A stretch of DNA of 64,000 bases. Source: Pseudobdellovibrionaceae bacterium. GTDB lineage: Bacteria; Bdellovibrionota; FAC87; UBA2466; JACKAF01. Of this stretch, positions 1-8,138 are shown piece after piece. The notes below the pieces were generated by a model. It had not been told where the DNA came from, made no database searches, and saw only the letters and a program-made list of their open reading frames with translations. The first letter of the stretch is position 1. Every line of letters starts with the position of its first letter. The translations under genes and the position numbers were made by a program. The stretch lies in contig JACKAF010000004.1 in the NCBI GenBank assembly GCA_020635235.1, positions 248,001 through 312,000 on the forward strand. Reading direction: 5' to 3'.

Positions 1-1688
1 CAGATTCGGTTGAGAACGTCTCTCTGATAGACTTTGTCGGTCAAATCCGCATCGGCATCCTTGGGTAGTTTTGCGAAGACGACCTCAAAGCCATCTCCCA
101 GCCGTGGGGATTTATCCTGCAATTCGGCCGCACGCGCGATAGGGTAAGCGCTAATCGTCTTATGCGTTATCAGCTCAAGCGCGGCATTGGAATCGTTGCA
201 CAGACCCAGATAACCGTAGCCATCAGCAGGCTTGTTTTTGGCAACCGTCTGAGCTTCCTTTCGGATTCTCTTAAAATAGGCGGTCGCGGCCTTTACCGTA
301 GCGAGCACAAAGTTTTTGTCCTTGTCGCTGGAAACAGCGTAGGCCACTCGGCTACCAGTCCATGCCGGCCGCTCGTCGGTTTGGGCCCAGAAACCCACGC
401 CGGATATTCCGAGATAGAACATGACGCGCGCGTCTACATCTGGCCCACTGATACGAAAAGCGTGGTGGCTATGACCGACCGGAGCGACCATATTTTCTCC
501 CGTTGAAAGCGCCACCCCCGAGTCCAGCCACACAGGCCACTGCACGCTGGTGACACCGTCATTGAGCGAGATAAAGTTTGCGTAAGTGCGTTCGTTTCGC
601 ACTTCGATCCGGTGTCCGGCGGCGATAAGCGCATCAAAAAGATCCCACGGTGTGTGCAGGGTGCGCTTTGCCTTCTTGGTTTGGTAAGTGAGGCCACCGC
701 TTCCTTCCGCGAGGGAGTTCAGGATTTCGGCAATGGCATCGCTATGCCGTGCCTGCACCGGCGACAGAGTTTCCTGCGGGAAATGGCCGTAAGTGACAGC
801 CGGAACCGTTTCTTTTAGCTGAGACGGATAATGCCGGATCGTTTTGGCTGTGGCCAAAATTTCTTGAACCGAGCCGCTAAGTTTTTTCACCGCTTTTTTC
901 GGGCTCAACGGCACCTGTCCCAGTCGAGACTCCAGGCCTGCAATTAAAGGCCGCAGATAAGTGAGCTGAGGTAGCGGCGGGAGAACCGGAAACCGCGTCG
1001 CTTCGCCGCTTAGGAAAGCCTTCAGTTGGCGAAGTAAGATTTCAAATTCGGCCCTATCTTCATCAAGCGTGGCCGCAGGCAGCGCGACTTCCACGCGCTC
1101 TCTGACAAAAGGTTCGAGGGAGCTTTGTTCGAGCAGTTGGGCTTTATACTTCTTCAGAAATTCAAGCGCGCCAACAGTGGGCCGCGTACAATTCTTCTTG
1201 CAGCTTGAGGTCAGCTCCAACCCAATCGAGGCGTCCGGAGTCTTGCCGTCTTTAACGGATTCCGTAGTCGCAAGAACTCGGTAAAGGCCCGGCTCCTTCA
1301 GGCTTACATCCAACCTAACTGAAACTCCGTTTCCGCTTTCTGTATCAAAAGCTTTGGGGCCTGATCCGATGGCGATAGCGTCGCCACTTTCTTTCAACGG
1401 GCCTTCGATACGCAGATAAGGGAAGGCCTTTTCGGAGGCTTTGAGAACGAGTGTGATCTGGGTGTCCCCAAAAGACTGGACACGAAAAGCGGTCGCACTT
1501 AATTCGCCAGGCGGAAGCGGTGTGGGGATTTCTTTTTGATTGGGACATTTCTCATGAACGTCGGGAGCACACAGGGGGGTTGCCGACTGGAGACTTCCAT
1601 ACTCAAGCGGGCCTAGATCTACGTAGGCCGCCTGCGCGCAAAGACACCCCATCAATAAAGCGATCGCCATCCATTGTTTCGTGCGCAT
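1..1688 (-). CDS. Secreted protein of unknown function, C-terminus cut by the window edge
   Basis: An uninterrupted minus-strand frame of 562 codons runs from an ATG at 1688 to the first base of the window, so the 3' end is missing. AAGGAGA lies a few bases upstream of the ATG. The N-terminus (MRTKQWMAIALLMGCLCAQA) is a Sec signal with a plausible cut after AQA; LMGC could instead be a poor lipobox. The mature part is a mix of beta-type sequence with paired cysteines and charged helices. I recognise no family. It has its own sigma-70-like promoter and diverges from the DUF4833 gene. That the protein is exported is inference from the leader. Confidence 0.75.
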   Translation of the reverse strand, partial: MRTKQWMAIALLMGCLCAQAAYVDLGPLEYGSLQSATPLCAPDVHEKCPNQKEIPTPLPPGELSATAFRVQSFGDTQITLVLKASEKAFPYLRIEGPLKESGDAIAIGSGPKAFDTESGNGVSVRLDVSLKEPGLYRVLATTESVKDGKTPDASIGLELTSSCKKNCTRPTVGALEFLKKYKAQLLEQSSLEPFVRERVEVALPAATLDEDRAEFEILLRQLKAFLSGEATRFPVLPPLPQLTYLRPLIAGLESRLGQVPLSPKKAVKKLSGSVQEILATAKTIRHYPSQLKETVPAVTYGHFPQETLSPVQARHSDAIAEILNSLAEGSGGLTYQTKKAKRTLHTPWDLFDALIAAGHRIEVRNERTYANFISLNDGVTSVQWPVWLDSGVALSTGENMVAPVGHSHHAFRISGPDVDARVMFYLGISGVGFWAQTDERPAWTGSRVAYAVSSDKDKNFVLATVKAATAYFKRIRKEAQTVAKNKPADGYGYLGLCNDSNAALELITHKTISAYPIARAAELQDKSPRLGDGFEVVFAKLPKDADADLTDKVYQRDVLNRI

Positions 1689-1721
1689 CCCGTCTCCTTC
1701 TTTAAAGTGCATTGGTTTCCC

Positions 1722-1749
1722 AACATAACGCACCGCTGTGTTGTGTCAA
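1722..1749 (-). promoter_or_regulatory. Sigma-70-like promoter of the truncated secreted protein gene
   Basis: Read on the minus strand there is a perfect TTGACA (1749-1744), a 16-nt spacer and TATGTT (1727-1722, 4 of 6 matches). The expected start of transcription, near 1715, leaves a short leader before the ribosome binding site of the gene starting at 1688. Confidence 0.5.
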
Positions 1750-1781
1750 TGTAAAGGGAGCAATAAGCGTGGATAGATATT

Positions 1782-1803
1782 CTGTAAATTATTGAATTTA
1801 CAG
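1782..1803. promoter_or_regulatory. Perfect 9-bp inverted repeat, candidate operator
   Basis: CTGTAAATT (1782-1790) and AATTTACAG (1795-1803) are perfect inverted arms around a 4-nt centre. The repeat lies in the divergent intergenic region, next to a possible weak promoter for the DUF4833 gene (TTGAAT 1792-1797, TATTTC 1814-1819). The size and symmetry suit a dimeric winged-helix regulator. The GbsR/MarR-type protein encoded just downstream is the obvious candidate, but that link is inference. Confidence 0.5.
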
Positions 1804-1861
1804 ATGAGTTTGGTATTTCTCAGGGGCATTCGCCGCTACAATCAAATTACGGGGAGGTGCC

Positions 1862-2374
1862 ATGATCCGGCCATTCAACGAACGTTGGCTGTTGTGGATT
1901 TTGCTCTTAGGTCCGGGCGCCTTCGCGGTCGAACCACTTTTCACGATCGATCGCAGCCTAAACCGCAATCAAGTTGTATATGAGGTGAATCTTGCGGAAG
2001 GCGGCTGGGACGCGGGCGATCCCATTCGGGTTTACTGGGTACTTCAAGAAGAAGACGGAAAAATCGAAGCGCTTTCTGCGATTGAGGAGAGTTTTGCGTA
2101 CGGGGTCAGCGTCCGCAAACGGGATAGCGTAGAAGTCCGCTTTGTCCTAAAGGCTCTTCCCAAAAAAGAAATCACCGTTCGCAGACGAGAAGCGGGAAAG
2201 TTTGTGGCCGTTACGGACATCCTCGGCCAACCCGCTGTGATTAAGAGCATCTTCATTAAAACGGTTGGGAGCGGTATTTTCTCCTCGGTTCGATACGTCG
2301 AGGTAACAGGAAGTTCTGTCGGCGGGGAAGAGACTTTGATCGAGCGTTTTGAGCCGAAGAAAAGCTTTGGTTAG
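1862..2374 (+). CDS. DUF4833-like exported protein
   Basis: A 170-residue protein with a signal peptide (hydrophobic core about residues 9-20, cut near FAV-EP). The mature domain begins FTIDRSLNRNQVVYEV and continues with DPIRVYWVLQ and FAYGV segments, a pattern I associate with the DUF4833 family, whose function is unknown to me. The ATG at 1862 has an excellent GGGGAGG site. It is convergent with the GbsR-type regulator, and the two stop codons share the four bases TTAG at 2371-2374. Periplasmic location is inferred from the leader. Confidence 0.7.
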   Translation: MIRPFNERWLLWILLLGPGAFAVEPLFTIDRSLNRNQVVYEVNLAEGGWDAGDPIRVYWVLQEEDGKIEALSAIEESFAYGVSVRKRDSVEVRFVLKALPKKEITVRRREAGKFVAVTDILGQPAVIKSIFIKTVGSGIFSSVRYVEVTGSSVGGEETLIERFEPKKSFG

Positions 2375-2904
2375 AGAGTCTTCAGGCGCTTGAAGAGTTT
2401 CCCTACGCGCGGAAGGCTTGGCGAGTGGGAGATAAAAAGCTGACTAAAAAGCGCGTGGGCAGTTTCTACCGCGTCTTTTACGTGCTTCACGCGTTCGGAT
2501 TGGAACTTAGCTGTCTCCGGACTTCGCGACTCTCCCAAAGATTTCTGAAGCACTCCCAGACTTGCCTCGGCCTCTTCCAGAATGCGCAATTCTCGAGTGT
2601 GTAGCACTGTGGAGATGGAGCGCCAGATGTGTTCGTCGGCCTCAAAGTAGAAATTCCGATCCCCGGCAATCCGGATTCTTTTCACTACGCCCCACATCTG
2701 CAACTCGCTGAGCGCGGAGCTGACTGAGCCAGCGCTGAGCGCCAAGCGCTCCTGGATGTCGGTGGGGTTCAGCGGGTTGGAGCTGAGATACAGAAGCGAC
2801 CAGATGCGGCCCAGGTGCCTTTTGAAACCCCACTGCTCGATCAGATCCCCAATGATCTCGGAAAACGCGAGCTCTTCCTCAGTTAGATTGCTTACAGATG
2901 CCAT
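2371..2904 (-). CDS. GbsR/MarR-family winged-helix transcriptional regulator
   Basis: About 177 residues from the ATG at 2904; an in-frame start at 2943 would add 13 residues. The core reads as a winged helix-turn-helix of the GbsR type: a GFKRHLGRIWSLLYLS entry helix, then DIQERLALSAGSVSSALSEL as recognition helix and VKRIRIAGDRNFYFEA as wing, followed by a helical dimerisation tail. GbsR-like proteins are usually repressors controlled by small ligands. The gene overlaps the end of menG/ubiE upstream by about 26 bp, so the two are probably translationally coupled and the regulator may control menaquinone or rubrerythrin genes. Ligand and targets are unknown. Confidence 0.75.
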   Translation of the reverse strand: MASVSNLTEEELAFSEIIGDLIEQWGFKRHLGRIWSLLYLSSNPLNPTDIQERLALSAGSVSSALSELQMWGVVKRIRIAGDRNFYFEADEHIWRSISTVLHTRELRILEEAEASLGVLQKSLGESRSPETAKFQSERVKHVKDAVETAHALFSQLFISHSPSLPRVGKLFKRLKTL

Positions 2905-3574
2905 CCCACTGGAATAAAGCAAAGCTGACCATTCCACAAGCAAACAGGGGGGTATGGCTCAATTTTCGAAAACCGGCGGCTTCAAGTTCTTGGCCAAGAC
3001 CCGAGGGGCTCAAAAACGCGTGTGCCGAGTCGCGCAAGTACTGGTACGCGGCCTCATCCCCAAAAAGGCGCCCAATCGGGGGGACGAGATGGCGCCAATA
3101 CCAATCGATGGGAGTTAACAGGGCAATTTCTGGTACGGGGTGGATTTCAACGATGCCGATTCGGCCTCCCGCGCGAAGGACTCTTCGCCATTCTACGAAG
3201 GCAGTTTTGCGGCAGCGAAAGTTGCGTACTCCAAAGGCGCAACTGATGAGATCGATCGAGTCACTGGGAATAGGAAGATCCTCGGAATGCCCCGCCCGCC
3301 AAAGAATCGTTTCTCCGTAGCGTGCGCGCGCTAGCGCAAGCATTTCTTCTGACGGGTCCAGTCCAATTACTTCGCGGCTTCCTTTGCGTTTGAAAAGACC
3401 CGCTACATCTCCTGTTCCTGTTGCGACATCCAAGACACGATCTGGAATCCTTCCGTGTTCACTTAGCAAAGCGTTGACGAGTTCTTCTTTCCAAGATCTG
3501 TGCAATCCCAGCGACAAGAAGTCATTAACGCGGTCATACTTTTTCGCGATGCGATCGAAGGGCAAAGCCTGCAT
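2879..3574 (-). CDS. ubiE: Demethylmenaquinone methyltransferase (MenG/UbiE)
   Basis: A class I SAM methyltransferase of about 231 residues that C-methylates demethylmenaquinone, the last step of menaquinone synthesis. Family hallmarks are FDRIAKKYDRVNDFLSLGLH near the N-terminus, the SAM-binding VLDVATGTGDVA, GLDPSEEML, and the UbiE signature ISCAFGVRNF. ATG 3574 was preferred to a GTG at 3589; neither has a convincing ribosome binding site. It diverges from the rubrerythrin-menA-polyprenyl synthase operon, so the menaquinone tail genes sit on both sides of one control region. With menA next door, menaquinone rather than ubiquinone is the likely substrate. Confidence 0.9.
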   Translation of the reverse strand: MQALPFDRIAKKYDRVNDFLSLGLHRSWKEELVNALLSEHGRIPDRVLDVATGTGDVAGLFKRKGSREVIGLDPSEEMLALARARYGETILWRAGHSEDLPIPSDSIDLISCAFGVRNFRCRKTAFVEWRRVLRAGGRIGIVEIHPVPEIALLTPIDWYWRHLVPPIGRLFGDEAAYQYLRDSAHAFLSPSGLGQELEAAGFRKLSHTPLFACGMVSFALFQWDGICKQSN

Positions 3575-3595
3575 ACAAAATTTATACACTTCTCA

Positions 3596-3624
3596 TTGAC
3601 AGAGATCAGTAACGATTTTATCTT
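3596..3624 (+). promoter_or_regulatory. Sigma-70 promoter for the rubrerythrin-menA operon
   Basis: Perfect TTGACA at 3596-3601, a 17-nt spacer and TATCTT at 3619-3624. The predicted start near 3631 falls at the left arm of the palindrome at 3630-3653, so a protein bound there would sit on the transcription start. Confidence 0.6.
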
Positions 3625-3629
3625 TTTTA

Positions 3630-3653
3630 AAGTTTCAGAAATAATTGAAACTT
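3630..3653. promoter_or_regulatory. 8-bp palindrome at the rubrerythrin transcription start
   Basis: AAGTTTCA (3630-3637) and TGAAACTT (3646-3653) are perfect inverted arms with an 8-nt centre. The palindrome lies between menG/ubiE and the rubrerythrin-like gene, directly downstream of the predicted -10 box. It could be an operator or a leader hairpin. Its arms differ from those of the repeat at 1782-1803, so a shared regulator is not proven. Confidence 0.5.
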
Positions 3654-3676
3654 CAAAAAATAATGAGGAGGCCACA

Positions 3677-4234
3677 ATGTCCGAGCGTACGATTACCGAA
3701 GACATGATCTTCGAGTGTTTTGCTGCGGCGCAAAAGGGCGCAGATCTGGAAAGCTCTGCTGAGTCTTTTGTCGACGTGGAAGAATATGAAAACCGAGTGA
3801 TGTACCCAGAATTTGCCAGATGGGCAAAAGAAGCCGGGTACCCAGAGATTTCAAAAATCTTCTTGAAGGTAGCAGGCGAGGAAAAGGCGCATTCGGTTTG
3901 GATGCGGGAATTGTATCAAGACATGGGAGAGCCCTCACGCGGAGAGGACACCGCCCGGGCCATCGCGGCACTCAAGGAAATCCGAGAGAATTGCGATCGC
4001 TTGTTGGCGATGAATCCTGAAGGAGTTATCGAAAACGCGCTCAAGGTAGCAATTCGCGTTGAAAACCGCGAATGGAAAGAGATCTACCCAAACCTAAGAG
4101 ATCAAGCCATTGCGGCAAACAACGAGAAAGCTGCGGAAGTGTATCAGCGAGTCATTGACTCTGAGAAGCAGCACGCAGTCTGGTTTCAAGAAGCACTGGA
4201 TAGTTACCAAGACGCGCGGCGCGCGACGGCATAA
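3677..4234 (+). CDS. Rubrerythrin-like diiron protein without a rubredoxin domain
   Basis: The true start is the ATG at 3677 with a full AGGAGG; this gives 185 residues. It is a four-helix ferritin-like protein with two related halves: EYENRVMYPEFARWA then GEEKAHSVW in the first, and ENREWKEIYP then SEKQHAVWF in the second. The glutamates and the two ExxH motifs are the expected diiron ligands. No CxxC pair follows, so the C-terminal rubredoxin domain of classical rubrerythrin is absent. Such proteins reduce peroxide or protect against oxygen. Only 3 bp separate it from menA, suggesting a link between peroxide defence and menaquinone supply. Confidence 0.85.
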   Translation: MSERTITEDMIFECFAAAQKGADLESSAESFVDVEEYENRVMYPEFARWAKEAGYPEISKIFLKVAGEEKAHSVWMRELYQDMGEPSRGEDTARAIAALKEIRENCDRLLAMNPEGVIENALKVAIRVENREWKEIYPNLRDQAIAANNEKAAEVYQRVIDSEKQHAVWFQEALDSYQDARRATA

Positions 4235-4237
4235 GCC

Positions 4238-5110
4238 ATGCGCGCTTCTCTCACAATTAGAGAGAAAACGATTGGGTGGTGGCAGGCTTTAAACCCTGCC
4301 ATCTACCTGATTTCTATTCTCCCTGGACTGGCAATTTTTTTGCTAGTCCCTCTCGGTTCTTCGTGGTCGCCAATATTGCTTGCTACGGTGGGTGTCGTTC
4401 TTATCCAGCACGGAATCAACCTCATGAACGACGCGATGGACTGGTCCCGCGGAGCGGATGTGGAGAAGTACAACTCCTGGGTGCGCTACCATGATCAAAG
4501 TCCTTCTCGGGCGCGCTGGCACGGTCTGCTGGCTCTCGGTCTGGGCGTGGCGGTGGGAGTTTGGGTGTTGTTCCAGGCGGGACAGCTTTCCATTCTGGCG
4601 GTGGCGCTACCTTTGGTTGTATTGGGAGTCGGGTATAACGTGGGCAGCAAACCGTTTGCGTATTCCGCTTTTTCAGAATGGGTTACGGGGGTCTGCTATG
4701 GTCCGGGGGTGTTCGGTTGCCTGTGGCTCCTCAGCCGCGGCGCAAATCCGTGGGTTGGGGCCTTCGGATGTATGAGCTTTGCAGCGCTCGCCGTGGCGGT
4801 TCTTCTTTCTCACCAACCTTCCCAAGTGCTTACGGATGCCATGGTAGGAAAACGTTCTTTTGCGGTCCGCTTTGGCGTCGACACAACTCTACGAGCGACC
4901 ACACTACTTTTCGCACTGAGTTTGGCTGCCTTGGACGGCGCGTACACGGTCGCGCTATTGCCGCTGCCGGCCTTAGCTTGGGTATCTAGTATTGCTCTTT
5001 TTACGTTTTTTTCGCGGCGTAGGGCCTGGAATCCTAGAGTTCTCTTACTCGCCACCCTCGGGAAACTGGTTTTTCTGGAAGGCTTGTGCTTGTTCGGAGG
5101 GTTTCAGTGA
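4238..5110 (+). CDS. menA: 1,4-dihydroxy-2-naphthoate polyprenyltransferase (MenA, UbiA superfamily)
   Basis: A 290-residue polytopic membrane protein with eight or nine hydrophobic segments. It carries the prenyl-diphosphate/Mg-binding motif NDAMDWSRGAD near residue 68 and the second conserved region DAMVGKRSFAVRFG near 200, the form seen in MenA. It should attach the polyprenyl tail to dihydroxynaphthoate at the inner membrane. It lies in an operon between the rubrerythrin-like gene and the prenyl diphosphate synthase that would supply its donor. Its TGA overlaps the GTG start of the next gene. Another UbiA-type aromatic acceptor is possible, but the context favours menaquinone. Confidence 0.85.
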   Translation: MRASLTIREKTIGWWQALNPAIYLISILPGLAIFLLVPLGSSWSPILLATVGVVLIQHGINLMNDAMDWSRGADVEKYNSWVRYHDQSPSRARWHGLLALGLGVAVGVWVLFQAGQLSILAVALPLVVLGVGYNVGSKPFAYSAFSEWVTGVCYGPGVFGCLWLLSRGANPWVGAFGCMSFAALAVAVLLSHQPSQVLTDAMVGKRSFAVRFGVDTTLRATTLLFALSLAALDGAYTVALLPLPALAWVSSIALFTFFSRRRAWNPRVLLLATLGKLVFLEGLCLFGGFQ

Positions 5111-6072
5111 TACCTTCCATCGCAGTCGCCAGCGCTTTCGAACGCTCTCGTCCGTTTGTGAACGCTCTATCCAGTTACCAGTTTGAAATGGCTATTCCGG
5201 ACGCGGCAGTGGTCGATACTGTGTGCCGTTCCTTGTGGGAGCGGAGAGGGAAGCGCTTGCGTTCCCATTTGGTTTTCTGGTTTGGGGAAATGGCAGGTAT
5301 AGAAGCCTCGCACTTGAGCCTCTACGCCTGGGCCGCGGAGGCTGTTCATACGGCGACACTCTTGCACGATGATGTTATCGACATGGCGACGGTCCGTAGA
5401 GGTGAACCCAGCGCCAACGTTCTGTTTGGCAATACGCTTCCCGTACTGTCGGGGGACTACTTGTTAAGTGATGCTGTTCAGCGCATTGCCGAAAAAGGAG
5501 AGCCGCGTCTGTTGGCGGGGCTGTGCTCCGCTTTGAAACAACTCGTCTGTGGAGAATCTCTGCAATATGAATTGCGTTTCACCATACCAAAGTCCGAACG
5601 AATCTTTTGGCGAATTGCCGAACTCAAAACAGCTTCGCTTTTAAAGTGGGCCGCTCTTGTCGGGCCGGAACTGGCCGGAAGTCCCTGGAAAAGCAACTTG
5701 GAATCCTTCATGCTGTCCTTTGGTCAGCTCTTTCAGTTTTCGGACGATTTGCTCGACGTGGTCGGGGCAGATGATAAAGAAGCTTGGGTGGATTTGAGGG
5801 AAGGGAAGCTAAATTTTGTCACCTGGCAGCTCTTGGCCCGCGATCCCGAACTCGCTCAGTACACTCAGGAGCAATTTGATAAAAAAAACGTTTCCGACAC
5901 CGTCGTGCGTCAGATCGAAAGCGCCATTTCGTCTGATTTTCTCGTGGCTCTCCGTCAACGCCTAGACGAGCTTGCGAACAAAGCCATTGAGTCGCTTGGG
6001 CATCTTCCTGGTGGGGGAATTCGATCCGCTGCCGAGGGCCTGGTTAAACTCTGTGTGGATCGTACCCGCTAG
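5107..6072 (+). CDS. Trans-polyprenyl diphosphate synthase
   Basis: Start taken as GTG 5107, which overlaps the menA stop as GTGA and has GGAGGG seven bases upstream; the product is about 321 residues. It is an all-helical isoprenyl synthase with the first aspartate-rich motif LLHDDVID, RGKRLR near the N-terminus and the second motif FSDDLLD. It elongates isoprenyl diphosphates to the chain used by MenA, and chain length cannot be read here. The GGESLQ-type region (CGESLQYE) and KTASLLKWAA are also as expected. Translational coupling to menA supports a shared pathway. Confidence 0.88.
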   Translation: MIPSIAVASAFERSRPFVNALSSYQFEMAIPDAAVVDTVCRSLWERRGKRLRSHLVFWFGEMAGIEASHLSLYAWAAEAVHTATLLHDDVIDMATVRRGEPSANVLFGNTLPVLSGDYLLSDAVQRIAEKGEPRLLAGLCSALKQLVCGESLQYELRFTIPKSERIFWRIAELKTASLLKWAALVGPELAGSPWKSNLESFMLSFGQLFQFSDDLLDVVGADDKEAWVDLREGKLNFVTWQLLARDPELAQYTQEQFDKKNVSDTVVRQIESAISSDFLVALRQRLDELANKAIESLGHLPGGGIRSAAEGLVKLCVDRTR

Positions 6073-6123
6073 CATCAAAAGCTGGTACCCTTACTAGATA
6101 AGAACTGGTACCACTGGACCCTT

Positions 6124-7311
6124 ATGCTTTCAGAGCGGCAAAAAAGTTTTTTGAAGTTTAGTTTTTTCTATTTCTTGGAGGGCGCCCCCATTGGGTTTCT
6201 TTGGTGGGCCTTGCCAACGCTCCTGAAGCAAACTCAATGGAAAATTGAAGATATCACTTACGTAACAGCGCTTTTGGCTTTTCCATGGACCCTGAAATTT
6301 TTGTGGGCACCGTTGGTAGATAAGCAAAGTCAGCGCTGGGGCTACCGCAACGTTATTTTGCTTTGCCAATTGGGAATGATCTCAGGGGTAGTCCCTGTCG
6401 CTCTCTATTTTCACTCCCTGTCGCTCGGTTGGTTCGGTGGTCTTCTCGTGTTGCACGCTATCTGTGCGGCCACTCAAGACGTCGCGATTGACGGTTGGGC
6501 GATGGCCAGCGTCGAGGAGTCCGAGCGCGGCCGCTTGAACGCGGCGATGCAGGCAGGGATGCTAACGGCAAGGTGGGCTTTTGGGGCCGGCTTGCTTCTG
6601 ATTCCAAATATCAGTGTGAATGTAGGCTTGGGGTTGATTGCTGGCCTTGTGTGCGTCGCTCCTTTTATATTGATGTTCCTGAAGAACGAAAAGGCGCCGG
6701 CCTCCTCGGAGCATGCGGTGGGCACGTGGTTGCTTGAGCGGGCCAAGAATCCGTCCGTACTGAGAAATCTCGGAATAGCGCTACTTTCCGGGGCTGGCTT
6801 TGAAGCGATAGGTGCCGTCGCAGGACCGGCGTTGCTGTCTCTGGGCTATGAGCAGACAGAGATTGGATGGTTTTACACCGGATCGGTTTTTATGATGATT
6901 CTCGGATCCTGGTTGGGAGGCGTCGCCGCGGATAAAGTAGGGCACGCGCGGGCTTTTTTCCGAACTATTCTTGCTGTCTTTGCGCTTTGTGCGGCAGCAG
7001 GCGTGGCGCACATCTATGGCTCCGTACTCTTTCTTGTGTTCTTGATTCTCGTCTACTTGGGGATCGGAACTTTCACGGCCGTGTCTTACAGCTATTTTAT
7101 GGATAAGAGTGCAGGGGAAGAGTATCCCGCTACGATGTTTTCCACTTTTATGGCGGGAACCAACGGGTGTGAAGCCGCTTCAGCATTTCTGTGCGGAAGA
7201 TTCGTGGCGCAGTGGAACTATGGCACTGCGTTTATAGTCATGGGTTTGCTGTCGCTACTCAGTTGCCCGCTCTTCAGGAAAACACAGAAAGGAAACGCGG
7301 CCACCGCCTAA
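6124..7311 (+). CDS. AmpG-like major facilitator transporter
   Basis: A 395-residue protein with about twelve membrane helices. The N-terminal SFFYFLEGAPIGFLWWALPTLL and the loop AATQDVAIDGWA match the AmpG/acetyl-CoA-transporter branch of the MFS, whose best known member imports anhydro-muropeptides for recycling. Substrate assignment is inference from that branch. A gap of 51 bp separates it from the prenyl synthase, so it may be read through from the menaquinone operon. It is convergent with the DUF1295 gene, with the stop codons overlapping as CTAA at 7308-7311. Confidence 0.75.
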   Translation: MLSERQKSFLKFSFFYFLEGAPIGFLWWALPTLLKQTQWKIEDITYVTALLAFPWTLKFLWAPLVDKQSQRWGYRNVILLCQLGMISGVVPVALYFHSLSLGWFGGLLVLHAICAATQDVAIDGWAMASVEESERGRLNAAMQAGMLTARWAFGAGLLLIPNISVNVGLGLIAGLVCVAPFILMFLKNEKAPASSEHAVGTWLLERAKNPSVLRNLGIALLSGAGFEAIGAVAGPALLSLGYEQTEIGWFYTGSVFMMILGSWLGGVAADKVGHARAFFRTILAVFALCAAAGVAHIYGSVLFLVFLILVYLGIGTFTAVSYSYFMDKSAGEEYPATMFSTFMAGTNGCEAASAFLCGRFVAQWNYGTAFIVMGLLSLLSCPLFRKTQKGNAATA

Positions 7312-8138
7312 GGCTTCGATCTCCGGCTCGCGGCTAATCTTGGGAAAAATGCGGGGACCTCTTTTTGGTATGCTGCGTATTCGGGCTTACGCTGGACCTG
7401 ATCCTTCTCCAATAGGCTGACCCCAGATACCTTTAATAGTAGCAAGGTGATTAGAATGGGGCTCACTGAAAAGAAAACTCCCATTGGCAAATTAAGCCCA
7501 AAGGAAGAGAACCCCCACCAGATCAACGCTTCACCAAAGTAATTTGGATGGCGGGTAAGATTCCAGAGGCCGACGCGGCAAACTTTGTTAATGTTTTCTG
7601 GCTTTGATTTGAACTGTTTCAATTGCCAATCGCCCAATGCCTCAAAGAAAAAGCCAACTCCCCAGAGCAATGCACCGAGCGCGTCCCACAAGCTCGCGTT
7701 GGATGGGCCTCTAAGAATTTGCATGTATAAAAGTGGGAGTGAAATGACGACGAGTAGGGTTGCCTGGAGACAGAATACAAAAAAAAGGCTCCAGAGTGCA
7801 AAATGGGGATGGCGCTGACGCATATCCGAGTAACGTCTGTCTTCGCCCTTTCCCGAGTTTCGCAGATGAATGTGCAAGCTCAGACGAACGGCCCAGATCG
7901 CCAAGAGGGCCACCACCAAAGAGTTTCTCCAGTCTTTGGCTGGGTTGTTCGCATAATAGACTCCAACGACAACGAGAAAACCAAGGCCCCAAAAACGATC
8001 CACTAGGCTGGCGTCCTTCATCGCCAGGCTTAGCAGCCAAAGAAGACCAAAAGCGAAAAAACTAATGGCAAGGGCCGGTAAGGGGAAGAGCCAACCCCAC
8101 TGCCAGAGAACGAAACTTTCAAATGGACTGTGGATCAC
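7308..8138 (-). CDS. DUF1295 / steroid-5-alpha-reductase-like membrane protein
   Basis: A 276-residue integral membrane protein with six or seven hydrophobic segments and the family signature GLWNLTRHPNYFGEALIWWG near residue 190. It ends in the usual EKDQVQRKPEYAAYQKEVPAFFP segment. DUF1295 proteins resemble NAD(P)H-dependent steroid or fatty-acyl reductases, but the substrate is unknown. It starts 4 bp inside the end of the CarH-like regulator gene (ATGA overlap), forming a two-gene operon. DUF1295 genes recur beside photolyase and LitR/CarH genes in other bacteria, so a light-induced membrane lipid change is a reasonable guess. Confidence 0.8.
   Translation of the reverse strand: MIHSPFESFVLWQWGWLFPLPALAISFFAFGLLWLLSLAMKDASLVDRFWGLGFLVVVGVYYANNPAKDWRNSLVVALLAIWAVRLSLHIHLRNSGKGEDRRYSDMRQRHPHFALWSLFFVFCLQATLLVVISLPLLYMQILRGPSNASLWDALGALLWGVGFFFEALGDWQLKQFKSKPENINKVCRVGLWNLTRHPNYFGEALIWWGFSSFGLNLPMGVFFSVSPILITLLLLKVSGVSLLEKDQVQRKPEYAAYQKEVPAFFPRLAASRRSKP

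Noticed and set aside
6082..6112. Direct repeat CTGGTACC (6082-6089 and 6105-6112) before the AmpG-like gene
   Set aside because: Two short copies containing a common palindrome are not enough to call an operator.
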